A DNA stretch of 64,000 nucleotides from an uncultured Coriobacteriaceae bacterium. Its GTDB lineage: Bacteria > Actinomycetota > Coriobacteriia > Coriobacteriales > Atopobiaceae. The DNA is taken from assembly GCA_902793465.1 (NCBI GenBank), contig CADBDT010000006.1:18975-82974 (forward strand), given 5' to 3'. Positions 7,419-17,567 of this stretch are shown here, in pieces; the first letter of the stretch is position 1; every line of letters starts with the position of its first letter. The position numbers and the translations under genes are program-made. A model generated the notes under the pieces. The model was not told the origin of the DNA. It did no database searches and worked only from the letters and a program-made list of their open reading frames with translations.

Positions 7419-10400
7419 TTACTTTGTGCGGAAGGCGTTGGCGGTTGGACCAGGGGCGGCTGCACCCTTGGAGAGGACCACCAGCTCGACTGCCTCGGCG
7501 CGCTTGCCGAAGCCAGAGGACCCGGCAGGCTCGCCATCCTTGGCCCAGCCAGACCAGCCAAACGTCTGGGAGTGGACGCGATACCACACGCTTAGGTATG
7601 CGGCGTCATCTCCCGTAAGCTTCACGCGCACGGCTTCCATACGTCTGGACTGGCCAGTTGTGCCACTAATGGCCCCGTTGGCAGACCAAGACGCCTCCCA
7701 GCCAATGCCCCTTAGGTGCGACAGGTACTCAACACCAGCAGACGGCAGCGCTGGCGTCTTGAGCCAGAATGCCTCCATGCGCTTGGCCTGGCCAGTTGTG
7801 CCAATAGTACCGGCCGGCTTGTAGCCTAGCCAGCCATCGCGGCGCACGTGGGCGTTGCCTTGGAGTACGGAGCGGAAGGCGGTGATCGAAGGATTGTAGT
7901 CGGTGGGACGGGCATCGCCCTTGAGCACGACCATCTGGAGTGCCTCTCCCCTCTTCGCAAGCCCGGCAGTACCGGCCGGCGCGCCATCGCAGGCCCAACC
8001 CATCCAGCCGTACGTTTGGGAGTGCACGCGATACCACACATGATAGCCCGCATCTGAGAGTCGCTGCGAGAGCTTTATCTGCACCGCCTCGAGCCTGCGA
8101 GCCTCTCCTGTGGTACCGCAGAGCGCTCCGTCGGAGGTCCACTTGTCCTGCCAGCCTATACCCTGCAGGTGGGCACGGTACTCAATGGTGCCACCGGTAA
8201 CGGTAGCGGCAAATGCCTCCAGGCGCTTGGCCTGTCCCACGGAGCCCAGCGTGGTGCCATTGGCCACGGCCGGAAGGTCTCCCTTGGTCTGCATGTGTCC
8301 AGAGTAGCTTGTGGGCAGGCTGTTGCCGCCGTCCACCTGGAACTCGTACGTTACGGAATCCTTGAGGTTGCCCTTGCCGGTTATGATGACCTTGGCCTTG
8401 CCCACGCCCACGTTGTCCTCGTAGGAGAGCGTGTAGTCGCGACCTTCCACCATATCGTATCCGTTGAGCGTGACCTTTGGCTTGGGTGTTACGGCCGAGC
8501 CGGTATATGCCACCGATGCGGGAAGCTCAACGTCGCACGACTTCACGGATCCCGGCACGATGGTAAAGGTGACCACCCTGTCGTTCTTGTCGGTAGTTAT
8601 GTCGTCGGAGTTATCCTCCTCGAAGTCGTTCGCATCGTATTCGTAAGGTATTGCCCTATCCGGCACGTTGGTGGGATGCTCCTCGTCCTGCTCCTCGCTA
8701 TCCTGCGCCTGCGTCTCCACGTACCAGCTCGCGTTGTCAGCGACCTTGGCAGTTACCTGATACTTGCCCACGTTGGTGGCACACGCATCGCCTTCCTCGT
8801 CTATGCCGTCGTCTGCAGCAAGCGGTCCGCCCTCGAGAGCCTGTAGGTCGTGCAGCGTGTAGTTGTCGCCACCCCATACACCAGCCTGTGGCCCGCCGTC
8901 GAACACAAGCTCATCGCCCTCGGGCACGTCTGCCAAGTTCTCGAGCCAATACACGTAGGCCACCGTATCGCTGTTTTCCTTGCCAGCGGCAGAGGTGTAT
9001 GCCTCTATAAACAGCATTCCGTCATTGCCAATCTTGTTGTTGTCGGTATCCAGGTAGATGGGCTCGCCGTTGTATACTGTAAACTCGCCATCGGAGTTAA
9101 TGCGATAGTTTATCTGGCCAAACTCCTCGTCGGTGTCGAGGAAGATCGTCTGAGGCGAGAGATACGTGCCCTCGTCCACGGTGGCATAGGGCTCTGTCGC
9201 CTGAACGATCTCCTTCTCTTCCGGGTTGTAGTGCACGTACACGTCCACCTGGTTGCTCAAGTTGTCCGGATTGGCAGCATGAGAGAGGTCCACCGTACCC
9301 GGCACCCTATATGTGCTCGTAACGTTTCCGTCGTCATCGACGTCCTGCACAACTAGGTCGTGCTCGCCCCACGTTATGTTGGCATCCTCCACCGAACCGT
9401 CGCTGAATATGATCTCGGTAGACTTGGGTAAGACACTGGCAAGGTCTGTGCCAAAGGGCACATCATATACGTCCACGGGATCGCACACGAAGACGAGCTT
9501 CGTCGCCGTCTGCGGGAAGTACAGGTAGACAGTGCACTTCTTGCTTTCCCCAAAGATGTCGTCGGCCACCAGCGCAGTGTACACGTCATCGTCACCCATG
9601 TCCTCATCGCCGGCGTCTTGTGGCGTCATGGCACCCGTATCGCCCTCTTGCGAGTCCTGTCCCTGCTCCTCGGCTGGCTCAGACTGAGTCTCGACAGACT
9701 GCCCGCCAAGCGTGCTGCCGTCATTGTATGCCGCATCCACGTCGTCAGCGAAGGCGAACTGCTTATCCTCAGCCGGCTTAACCTTTACCGCAGCGGTATA
9801 TGCTTCGCTAAAGGCCGCCTTGCCATCGGTTGGCACAGCAGGATCCCATGTGAGTCCGTTGCCGTCATCGTTGTCGATTGCCAGCGGTATAGCCTCAAAC
9901 GCGTTGTTGGCCAACGTGGACGTGGGTGTTATCTGGCTCGCGGTAGCCAAAGGCTGTCCCGCCACAGGCGCAGCCATTTGCACGGTTATGGCCTTAACGA
10001 TGGGCATGTAGCGTGCCTGGACGGTAAACGTGGGGGTGGTATCGAATGCGGGAGCAGTGTTAAGCTTGAACTCCGCCGAAGACCCATCCACCTCGTAATC
10101 GTCGGTATCTGTATCGGTACCAGCAGGTTGAGTGTCTACTTTTGTTAATCCTTCCGGTACGACCCAGTCCACAAACACTCCGCCCTCGACCGTGGGTGCG
10201 GGAAGCACGAACTTCATGTCTGCATCAAGCTCTATGGTGTAGCTCTGCGTGATATCTGCATTGTCTTTGTTCTTGAGAACTTTATTGGCGTTTACATCGA
10301 ATGCCTGTACCGTAACGCTAAACTTCTTGGGCTCCGTTACCGTATTGGTAAACACCACGGTTACGGTGGCCGTGCCGTCTGCGTTGCGACGCCAGGTCGC

Positions 10401-13400
10401 AGAGTCCGCATCCTGAGGCTTGGTAACGGTAACGCTGCTCTTGAACTGCTGTGCTTTATCCTGCGGCAGCACCATGGTTCCAGTGTAGGTAATGGTACGT
10501 TGGAGGTTCGTTACCGCATCGGCTTGTTCGCCCACCACGCGCCGCCATGCAATCTCCGGAATGGCAAACTGCTCGCCTCCATTGCTCCAGGTAAGCTTGC
10601 CAGTTTCTGGCAGCGGCGCGCCTTCGGCAGGCTTGGCTACCTCAGCGGTAACCGCTCCGACCCTGTCTACGTACTGTGCCTTAAAGGTCGCGTCGTAATC
10701 GGGCACGTTAAACTCAACATAGCGGTTGGTGTAGCTGGATCCGAGCACGGTTTGCGTCACATCTTCCGATTGGCCATTCGTAACTTGCCAGCCAGTAAAG
10801 CGCTTGTCAAGATCATCTTTGGCCATCACGCTCTTGGTACTCCCTGCACGCCATCCGAATGTTTGCGCCGTGCTGCCTGGGCCATCATATACGGATACGA
10901 TATGTGTTTGAGGGTCGGTTGCGTCAGCAAAGGAGACAAATGCAGCATTCTGTGCTGGGTCACAGAAGGTGTATCCCACTGGGGAGTTTACGGTAGTGTT
11001 TGTATCATAGGCAAACTGCCAGCTATCGTCACCAATCTTAGGAGCAAGGGCAATCTTTGCGGTGTACTGAGTGTTGGCCTCGGCATTGCCATCGGCAGAG
11101 GCGGGAATCCACGTAAGCGTGTTTCCTATACTGCCGCCAGCTATGTCGGGAGTAGCAAATCCTGCGTCTGCGTTCGCCAACGTGACGTTAACCTTTGCCG
11201 TATTGGCAAGGGGACTCCCCGTTGTAGGTACGGCTAGCTCGCTTACCGTAATGCTCGACACGATGGGCTTGAACATAGCCTTTAGCGACAAGGTCGTGGT
11301 AGAGTCCTCTTCTGGGGCGGCGGTTAGTCTAAAGGTGTTCGCCTTGCCTTCCACCGGGGCGATCCCTTCGCCAGGCTCCCAGCCAACGAACTCTCCGCCA
11401 GCAACGTTGGGACGTGCCACCGCAAACGTGGTACCGTCCTCCTCGTCTGGCTCGTACTCGCACGTGAAGGTCTCCGCAGTCACACCTTGCAGAGCGTCGG
11501 CGTCGCTGTTGTTAACGTCGTACGCTGCAACCTGTACGTCGTACGTTACGGGATCCAGAGGGGCGCTTGGACCAACGGCCTTGCCAGTGGTAAAACGCAC
11601 CTCCACCGTAAGCGTGCCGTCGCTGTTCCAGGTCTTACGTACTTGGATGGCGTCCTTGTCGCTTGTCCAGTCTTCAACGATCTTTACTTTGTCGCTGTCT
11701 TTGCCCTGAAGCGTTATGGTTGGCTTGCCATTCTCTCTGCTCAGCAGGCTCGCATGCTCCTTGGGAACCACAATCTTGGCCGTGTACGTCGTGTTTTCGT
11801 ACAACACGTTGGCCAGTTCCTCGGTCTTGTTCTCGCGTGTCCACGAAATACCGGTGTCTACGTAGTAGTTCCTGTTGTTGTACACGTATTTGAGCGTCGT
11901 AAGAGTTGGCAGCTGCTTATCGTTATCGCTCGCCTCTGGAATGCCAAAGGCGTAGAGCTCGAGCTCCTCCACTCGTGGCACAAACTGCGCCGCAACCGTA
12001 AGGGCATAGTTGTATGGGATGCCGTAGCCCTCATGTATGTCGTTGCCTGCGGGCATGGTAAAGGTTATGGTCTTGTTGTTTGTGCCCTGGCCGTTATCGT
12101 TCTTTAGCCTAATCCGACTCGTTATGTCTTTGCCTGCGGCATTGGTAAACTTCCATCCAGTAAATACCCTGTTTGCAGGCACCACGGCCGAAACCGTATA
12201 CGTAGCACCCTCGCGCAGCCTGAGCTCCTGCTTCGTACCGCTAGTGTTGTCTATAACCGTTACCTTGTGCGTGTCGTCGTGGCCGTCTATTACGTAGCTT
12301 ACCTCCGGGCTTTTGGTGCCATACGATATGGCGTATGTCGTAACGGTGTACACGTCCCTGTCGGCAAGGTCGATGTCTATTCCGCCACGGTAGATGTCGT
12401 AGCCGTTCTTGCAGATGTCCTTCGTCTTGTTCTGTGAGGTGGCACCGTTCTTGCGCGTAAGCTTGTAGTAGATGGCCTCGCCCTTTACGTTCTCCACGTC
12501 CAGCACGATGCGCTGCTTGCCGTTGAGCCTGTTCTCCTTGCCCGTCTCGAGCGTAATGCTGGCATCCTTGCCGGCCTTTGCCTTCGGGGCTGCAACGCTC
12601 TTGGCGTTGGCGATAACATATGGACCCGGCATGCCAGAGTAGGTGTTGTCCTTCGAGCGCAGCCATGCAAGCGCGAGCTCGGGATAGTGGTTGCTCATTA
12701 TGCGGGACATGTTGTGCGCCATGGTACCCATCATCATAAGGGTGTTGGTTTCGTAGCTCTTGGTGGCGTTGTCCTTGCTCGTAAACGTAAAGATGAAGTC
12801 CATGAGCTGGTACCCGTACTTGTCGAGCAGCTTTATTTCGTCGGCCGTCAGGTAGTCGTATGCGCCCGTGGCCTTGAGCTGCTTGAAGAAGGTGTTCACG
12901 TAGCTCTTCTTCTTATTGGTATCCAAGCCGCTCCAACCCTTTATGAGCTTGTTCATCACCTCGAGCTTGGACAGCTCGCCACCAATGGTGGGCAGGCGGT
13001 TCATTATGGTGCCGGCACGCTGCAGGAAGCCCTCCGCGCGCTCGGGCGGCATGGCAAACACCATGGCAACGATGCTCCTAAACGCCGGCTGAACGCTGGC
13101 GGCATAGGCACCACGGTTGGCGATGCACCATCTTTGTGCGTTTGCCAGCAGGTCGCGCAGGAACACCTCCTCGCTGATGAGCTTTTTCATCTTTTTCTCG
13201 TACTTGGCAACCGAGTCCTCCTTGGGTCCCATGTCGGGCCAGAAGTGCATGGCCGCCGTGGAAAAGTAGTTGTCGTACACGATGGCTGGGTCCACGGATT
13301 CCAGCTGCTTTATCATGTTTGCCTTGCTGTACTGGTAGGAGTACTCGGGATCGTTGTCGCGATAGGTGGTAACGCTCCTCGACACACCGTTAAGCGCGCG

Positions 13401-15845
13401 CGTGACCGTTTGCGTGCTCGACTTAACGTTTGTGTTGTGGTTCTTTCCGGGAACATAGTGATCCACGCCATAGCGCTTGAAGCCCATCTCGGTCGGACCA
13501 ACCAACGGCACAAGGTCGCCGTAGTTAATTATGTTGTGAATGCTGTAGTACGAAGCCTTGTTGCTGCTGTTCTCGGCCTCGTCGGTGCCGCCCTGCGGGG
13601 CCTCGAAGGTGTAGGCGAACACCGGGCACTGCCATTGCTGGCTGCTGGCAACGCCGTACTTCTCGATAAGGCGCTTGGCCGTGAGGTTGGAGGTGGCCCC
13701 GGCACGCGAGAAGCCAGCTATCCAGAAGCTCACCTTGCCCTGCTTGGCCTTTTCCAGAAGTCCGTTGCGCGCCAGGTAGGCATCGACCTCGCTGGTCACT
13801 TGGTTAGCAGCCTCGGCAAAGCCCTGTGCCTCGGTCGCCGTGGTGGAGCTGGTGCCGTCTCCCAGGGTAAAGTTGCTGCCCCACTCCGCCTCGTAGTTGG
13901 CGCCACGCACGGCAATGGGAACCAAGACCTGCCCCGAGCCCGTGTTGTCGGCCTTAACGAGCTCCTTGCTCGCAATGGTAACGCCAATGGTGCCGATTCC
14001 CGGCTTTTGCACGTTGAAGTCGTTTACGTAGATCTTCTGGTCGTCACAGCCGATGTCGGCCATAAACTGCCGTGCAGAGGCGTGCTTGTTTATGTAGCCG
14101 TCCTTGTCCGTGGTCTTGCCGGTGTTGAGGTAGAAGCCGCTCATGGCCATGCACAGCGACGTGGTTGACAAGGCGTCGTTGTACGTCATGGGATCGCGAC
14201 CATTGCCATCGCTGTTAATGAAGTAACCATCCGAGTAGTAGAACTGGGCAGCCGAGTCGGCATCGGACTTCTCCACGTTGGGGAAGCGCACGTAGCAGCG
14301 CAGACGCTTAATACCATCGATTTTTCCGTCTTCCGCAGGCGTCGCGTTCTCCGCCGCGATGGTGGTAACCTGCTTGGTCGACTGTCCGCTCGAACCCGTT
14401 CCCTCGGGCGTCTTGCCATCCCTCACAAGGAAGGTCTTGCGGATCGAACCAGAATCGTTGTACGTGAAGTGATACCCCCCGTTGTCCGACGTAAGGTAGC
14501 GCAGGCAGTTGGGAGCCTTGTCTTGGGGACTTGTTACCTGATGCGAATCGCTCTTGGGGTACGCATAGCCTGCGCGTACCTCGGAGCCGCGACCCAAGTT
14601 AAAGGTCATGTATGTGCTGGGGTTCTCGGTAATCAGGTTGCCTTGGTTGCCGTTGTCCTTAATAACGCACTTGCCGTTAACGAACAGCGTGAACGCCTTG
14701 ACCGGGCCGCGTGACGTGGAGCGCACGTACACTCCCCCTCCGGCCATCTCCTTGCGCTGGGTCTGCGTTACGTTGTTGGAAACAATAGTGCAGTCGGCAA
14801 TGCTGTCCATCGCACGGGCGTTTCCGTTGGTAAAGTCGCCAATGTACACGCCGCCGCCAGCCTGTGCAGCCGTATTGCGCCTAATGGTAAGGCCGGACAG
14901 CGTTATGTTGGTGTCCGTCGTGCCTACACCGCCGCCACCTCCCGCAGTTCGGTTGCCCTCCACGAGGAAGCCCGAGACGCTCGTTCCGGCACCGTTAACA
15001 TACACGCCGCCGCCAATCTTGCCCCCGTTGGCGTTGTTGGAAACCTCCGTCTTCGCGTTGCCGCTAACCACCGTGTCGGTGCTATTGGTCATTATGCCAC
15101 CGCCGTTGCGCTTGGCGTAGTTCTCCTTGATCTTTGCGTTCTTCATAAAGAGGAAGAACTTGTCGCTGCCTGCGTATATACCGCCACCGTCGTTGTATGC
15201 ATAGCAGTGGGAGATCTCGGAGTTGTTGAGCGCCACGGTGGTATTGGAGCCCTCGGCCCATATTCCGCCGCCGTATCCGTCCTTACCCCAGTTCTGCTCG
15301 GCACGACAGCCAACGATGGTAACGTCGTTGAGCGTGAGCTTGGTGTTGCCATCCAGGTCTATGCCGCCCGACTTGTTGGTGCTGTATCCGCCGGTAATGA
15401 CGCCACACGCGCTAATGGTGGCAGACTTCTGCTCGCCGCTGCTGTTCCAAGTCCGCACCTGCTTGTTGGAACGAGCTCCACCGTTTATGGTTAGGCTCGT
15501 CTTGCTGTTGACCTTTATCACATGTCCGCTGGAGTTCTGCTTCGTGAGTCCGCGATCGTACACGTGCCCCTGCATGTGAAGCACTATGTTGGAGTTGCCC
15601 GGCAGCTCCAGGGGCACGCCAGACCAGTTGCTGTCCATGTATATATCCATGGCAGTAAAGCTCTTGCCGTTGTTGAGGAACTTCTGCAACTGGGCGATGG
15701 AGCTGAAGTTTCCGTTGCCCTTGTTGGAGGTATAGTGGCCGCTGTCGGCAGCATATGCTGGTCGAGCCGCCAAAAGCACGAAGGCACAAAGTGCCAATAG
15801 CCATAAAGCATGGTAGCGTTTGCGAGCTGAAAGTGTGTGTTTCAT
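7419..15845 (-). CDS. Giant secreted surface protein: beta-helix, lipase-like domain, Ig/InlB-like repeats, six ChW repeats
   Basis: A 2808-residue protein. A signal peptide (hydrophobic LWLLALCAFVLLAARPAYA) is followed by a right-handed beta-helix at about 50-430, with Gly-rich rungs such as GGGIYAG and GGGVYVNG. A region at about 520-1080 resembles an alpha/beta lipase: nucleophile elbow GFSRAG near 710, then NYGDLVPLVG and GVDHYVPG as candidate acid and base. A long stalk follows, built of InlB-B-like and Ig-like modules (VFTGWKF, GGEFVGWEPG, GGVFVDWVVP) and a module with AYTGSAVTPKPKVTL near 2448. The end (about 2511-2808) has six ChW repeats (pattern YxxHxQxxGW...GTxGxxxRxEA) in two triplets. 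ChW repeats are thought to bind cell walls or mediate export-related attachment. The ATG at 15845 follows GGGAGG. Role inferred: adhesin or secreted lipid/ester hydrolase displayed on the surface. Confidence 0.85.
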   Translation of the reverse strand: MKHTLSARKRYHALWLLALCAFVLLAARPAYAADSGHYTSNKGNGNFSSIAQLQKFLNNGKSFTAMDIYMDSNWSGVPLELPGNSNIVLHMQGHVYDRGLTKQNSSGHVIKVNSKTSLTINGGARSNKQVRTWNSSGEQKSATISACGVITGGYSTNKSGGIDLDGNTKLTLNDVTIVGCRAEQNWGKDGYGGGIWAEGSNTTVALNNSEISHCYAYNDGGGIYAGSDKFFLFMKNAKIKENYAKRNGGGIMTNSTDTVVSGNAKTEVSNNANGGKIGGGVYVNGAGTSVSGFLVEGNRTAGGGGGVGTTDTNITLSGLTIRRNTAAQAGGGVYIGDFTNGNARAMDSIADCTIVSNNVTQTQRKEMAGGGVYVRSTSRGPVKAFTLFVNGKCVIKDNGNQGNLITENPSTYMTFNLGRGSEVRAGYAYPKSDSHQVTSPQDKAPNCLRYLTSDNGGYHFTYNDSGSIRKTFLVRDGKTPEGTGSSGQSTKQVTTIAAENATPAEDGKIDGIKRLRCYVRFPNVEKSDADSAAQFYYSDGYFINSDGNGRDPMTYNDALSTTSLCMAMSGFYLNTGKTTDKDGYINKHASARQFMADIGCDDQKIYVNDFNVQKPGIGTIGVTIASKELVKADNTGSGQVLVPIAVRGANYEAEWGSNFTLGDGTSSTTATEAQGFAEAANQVTSEVDAYLARNGLLEKAKQGKVSFWIAGFSRAGATSNLTAKRLIEKYGVASSQQWQCPVFAYTFEAPQGGTDEAENSSNKASYYSIHNIINYGDLVPLVGPTEMGFKRYGVDHYVPGKNHNTNVKSSTQTVTRALNGVSRSVTTYRDNDPEYSYQYSKANMIKQLESVDPAIVYDNYFSTAAMHFWPDMGPKEDSVAKYEKKMKKLISEEVFLRDLLANAQRWCIANRGAYAASVQPAFRSIVAMVFAMPPERAEGFLQRAGTIMNRLPTIGGELSKLEVMNKLIKGWSGLDTNKKKSYVNTFFKQLKATGAYDYLTADEIKLLDKYGYQLMDFIFTFTSKDNATKSYETNTLMMMGTMAHNMSRIMSNHYPELALAWLRSKDNTYSGMPGPYVIANAKSVAAPKAKAGKDASITLETGKENRLNGKQRIVLDVENVKGEAIYYKLTRKNGATSQNKTKDICKNGYDIYRGGIDIDLADRDVYTVTTYAISYGTKSPEVSYVIDGHDDTHKVTVIDNTSGTKQELRLREGATYTVSAVVPANRVFTGWKFTNAAGKDITSRIRLKNDNGQGTNNKTITFTMPAGNDIHEGYGIPYNYALTVAAQFVPRVEELELYAFGIPEASDNDKQLPTLTTLKYVYNNRNYYVDTGISWTRENKTEELANVLYENTTYTAKIVVPKEHASLLSRENGKPTITLQGKDSDKVKIVEDWTSDKDAIQVRKTWNSDGTLTVEVRFTTGKAVGPSAPLDPVTYDVQVAAYDVNNSDADALQGVTAETFTCEYEPDEEDGTTFAVARPNVAGGEFVGWEPGEGIAPVEGKANTFRLTAAPEEDSTTTLSLKAMFKPIVSSITVSELAVPTTGSPLANTAKVNVTLANADAGFATPDIAGGSIGNTLTWIPASADGNAEANTQYTAKIALAPKIGDDSWQFAYDTNTTVNSPVGYTFCDPAQNAAFVSFADATDPQTHIVSVYDGPGSTAQTFGWRAGSTKSVMAKDDLDKRFTGWQVTNGQSEDVTQTVLGSSYTNRYVEFNVPDYDATFKAQYVDRVGAVTAEVAKPAEGAPLPETGKLTWSNGGEQFAIPEIAWRRVVGEQADAVTNLQRTITYTGTMVLPQDKAQQFKSSVTVTKPQDADSATWRRNADGTATVTVVFTNTVTEPKKFSVTVQAFDVNANKVLKNKDNADITQSYTIELDADMKFVLPAPTVEGGVFVDWVVPEGLTKVDTQPAGTDTDTDDYEVDGSSAEFKLNTAPAFDTTPTFTVQARYMPIVKAITVQMAAPVAGQPLATASQITPTSTLANNAFEAIPLAIDNDDGNGLTWDPAVPTDGKAAFSEAYTAAVKVKPAEDKQFAFADDVDAAYNDGSTLGGQSVETQSEPAEEQGQDSQEGDTGAMTPQDAGDEDMGDDDVYTALVADDIFGESKKCTVYLYFPQTATKLVFVCDPVDVYDVPFGTDLASVLPKSTEIIFSDGSVEDANITWGEHDLVVQDVDDDGNVTSTYRVPGTVDLSHAANPDNLSNQVDVYVHYNPEEKEIVQATEPYATVDEGTYLSPQTIFLDTDEEFGQINYRINSDGEFTVYNGEPIYLDTDNNKIGNDGMLFIEAYTSAAGKENSDTVAYVYWLENLADVPEGDELVFDGGPQAGVWGGDNYTLHDLQALEGGPLAADDGIDEEGDACATNVGKYQVTAKVADNASWYVETQAQDSEEQDEEHPTNVPDRAIPYEYDANDFEEDNSDDITTDKNDRVVTFTIVPGSVKSCDVELPASVAYTGSAVTPKPKVTLNGYDMVEGRDYTLSYEDNVGVGKAKVIITGKGNLKDSVTYEFQVDGGNSLPTSYSGHMQTKGDLPAVANGTTLGSVGQAKRLEAFAATVTGGTIEYRAHLQGIGWQDKWTSDGALCGTTGEARRLEAVQIKLSQRLSDAGYHVWYRVHSQTYGWMGWACDGAPAGTAGLAKRGEALQMVVLKGDARPTDYNPSITAFRSVLQGNAHVRRDGWLGYKPAGTIGTTGQAKRMEAFWLKTPALPSAGVEYLSHLRGIGWEASWSANGAISGTTGQSRRMEAVRVKLTGDDAAYLSVWYRVHSQTFGWSGWAKDGEPAGSSGFGKRAEAVELVVLSKGAAAPGPTANAFRTK

Positions 15846-15876
15846 GGCAGCCTCCCTCACGGTACAGTTACCCTTA

Positions 15877-15882
15877 ATTATA
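15877..15882 (-). promoter_or_regulatory. Candidate -10 box of the giant surface gene
   Basis: TATAAT on the minus strand lies 31 bases upstream of the start codon. A GGGACA 18 bases further upstream is a weak -35 candidate, located in the edge of the adjacent repeat element. Confidence 0.45.
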
Positions 15883-15904
15883 GTTTAGTTGTGACGCTCC
15901 TGTC

Positions 15905-15992
15905 CCTAAACAAAGGCAAGCCCTTCCGACGCCAGGGACGAGCGCCGTGCTCAGACAGTCCTCGCTGCGCTGCGGAACTGCGCGCAGCTGCT
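15905..15992. repeat. Truncated family B element (left part only)
   Basis: The family B left inner arm and core are present (GTGCTCAGACAGTCCTC, then GCGGAACTGCGCGC and GCTGCTTTCC). The expected right arm GATGGCGCC... is missing and is replaced directly by the family A palindrome at 15993. One element appears to have been joined to, or inserted into, the other. Confidence 0.75.
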
Positions 15993-16086
15993 TTCCGCAG
16001 ACGTACCCTTTGGGGATACTCCCCCTGCGGTACATTGCCCGCAATGTACCGCAGGGGGAGTATCCCCAAAGGGTACGTCTGCGGAA
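15993..16086. repeat. Family A element, copy 3: perfect 46-bp palindrome with 2-nt loop
   Basis: Checked base by base, 15993-16038 and 16041-16086 are exact reverse complements, with only CC between them. The arms contain the family signature GGGGATACTCCCC and GTACATTGC plus locus-specific ends (TTCCGCAGACG). The usual 30-nt loop is missing. It lies just past the stop codon of the alpha-amylase gene. Confidence 0.9.
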
Positions 16087-16093
16087 TATGACC

Positions 16094-17560
16094 CTATTCG
16101 TACTTTCTAAGAACAGAGGAGCCCGACTCGCTCACATATACGGAGAGGCCACCACCAGAAACGTCGAAGTCCGCCCATCCCTCACCGTCGGTCTGCACGT
16201 TGGGGTGATTGCCCACCACGCACACCCACGTCTCGTTGCAATGGCGCGGTCCCACGCACATGCGCTTACGTCCCTGCGCACGATCCGACACGACCACCGC
16301 GCATCCGCTCGACTCCCACTCGTCCACGCCTTCACGCGTAAACCCAATTACATCGGGAGAGTCAGACCAGTTTTGCTGCGAACCATATGCCAGCAACTCA
16401 CGAATCCTAATTAGGCGTGCAAGCTCTGGCACTGCATCTACCCTATCCGTACCATACAGGTCCCCATAGAAGACGCACGGGTACCCGGCCTCGTTTAGCA
16501 ATATGAGCGCATATGCCGCAGGCTTGAACCAGTCCTCGACGTAGGACTGCAGGGCCTGGCCGGCTTGCGTGTCGTGATTGTCCACAAACGTAACGGCATT
16601 GAGCGGGTCCGCCTGCACGAGCGTACCGTCAAAGATTGTCGAAAGGTCCATGTTGCCGTTGGAAACCGACACATCGTGCAGCTTAAAGTGCAGGAACACG
16701 TCAAACAGGCTCATAACACGTTCGGGGCCCAAATATCCCTCGAGCGAACCGAGGGAAGACTCCCAGTACTCCCCCACGGCATACAGTTCCCTGCCCACTG
16801 CAGCCTGCACGTCGTTGAGCCAGCGTATGTAGAAGCTTCGCTCCATGTGCTTTACCGCATCCAGGCGAAAACCGTCCGCCTTGGTTAGCTCCGCAAACCA
16901 TATGCCCCACCGAACAAGTTCGTCGTATACGGGCGGATAGAGCAAGTCAACGTCGCAGCCCATAAGGTAGTCGAAGTTTCCGAATTCATGGGTTACGTTA
17001 TTGTCCCAATGCTTGCCCTCAAACAGAAATATGGAGTTGTCTCCGTTTGCGGCGTTGTAGTCCACCCCGTGGAAGCATTTCCAGTCCCATATAAAGTCGC
17101 TATAGCTCCCCGCCCGACCGGGAAATGTGAACTTAGACCAGGCCTCGATGGTTTGAGTGCCCGATACAACGCGATTCCTGTCTTCGCGTGCCACGGCAAC
17201 GGCAGGAACCCATTCGCATTCGTCTGCGCCCATTCGCTGATTAAGGACGACGTCCACCAAGACCTTAAGGTCGTGCGCGTGCAGCTCTTCTACGCATTTT
17301 AAAAATGCCTCACGCGTTCCGTACTTCGTGGGAATCGAGCCCTTTTGGTCAAACTCGCCCAAGTCGTACAGGTCGTAGACACCGTAACCGACGTCTTGTG
17401 CCCCTGCGGCACCTTTATAGGCCGGCGGCAACCAAACAGCCGTTATGCCCATGTCGCGCAATTCTTGCGCACGTCGCGCAACGCGCTCCCAATGCAGCCC
17501 GTCCGACGGCAGATACCAGGAGAACCCCTGTAAGAGTGTCTTGTTTTTTTGGCAGCCCAT
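16094..17560 (-). CDS. amyA: Cytoplasmic alpha-amylase, GH13 (subfamily 5-like)
   Basis: A 488-residue enzyme without signal peptide that would hydrolyse alpha-1,4 glucans or maltodextrins inside the cell. It starts LLQGFSWYLPSDGLHW, typical of the GH13_5 group. The conserved regions are present: VLNQRMGADE, GFRLDAVKHM (nucleophile Asp about 231), YAVGEYW (acid/base Glu about 259) and FVDNHDTQ (third Asp about 326). The length fits the bacterial cytoplasmic amylases of about 480-500. It starts seven bases after the pilO stop, so it is probably transcribed from the pilus operon, although the function is unrelated; the ribosome binding site is weak (GGAAC at a long distance). It ends at the 94-base palindrome 15993-16086. 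Confidence 0.9.
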   Translation of the reverse strand: MGCQKNKTLLQGFSWYLPSDGLHWERVARRAQELRDMGITAVWLPPAYKGAAGAQDVGYGVYDLYDLGEFDQKGSIPTKYGTREAFLKCVEELHAHDLKVLVDVVLNQRMGADECEWVPAVAVAREDRNRVVSGTQTIEAWSKFTFPGRAGSYSDFIWDWKCFHGVDYNAANGDNSIFLFEGKHWDNNVTHEFGNFDYLMGCDVDLLYPPVYDELVRWGIWFAELTKADGFRLDAVKHMERSFYIRWLNDVQAAVGRELYAVGEYWESSLGSLEGYLGPERVMSLFDVFLHFKLHDVSVSNGNMDLSTIFDGTLVQADPLNAVTFVDNHDTQAGQALQSYVEDWFKPAAYALILLNEAGYPCVFYGDLYGTDRVDAVPELARLIRIRELLAYGSQQNWSDSPDVIGFTREGVDEWESSGCAVVVSDRAQGRKRMCVGPRHCNETWVCVVGNHPNVQTDGEGWADFDVSGGGLSVYVSESGSSVLRKYE

Positions 17561-17567
17561 TGTGTTG

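Noticed and set aside
7208-7561. Minus-strand open frame across the giant gene's 3' end
   Set aside because: It overlaps the ChW-repeat coding region in another frame and continues through a family A hairpin, so it is a chance frame.
12687-14168. A 493-codon open frame on the plus strand
   Set aside because: It is antisense to the giant surface gene, which has recognisable domains there; its translation shows no family features and no ribosome binding site.
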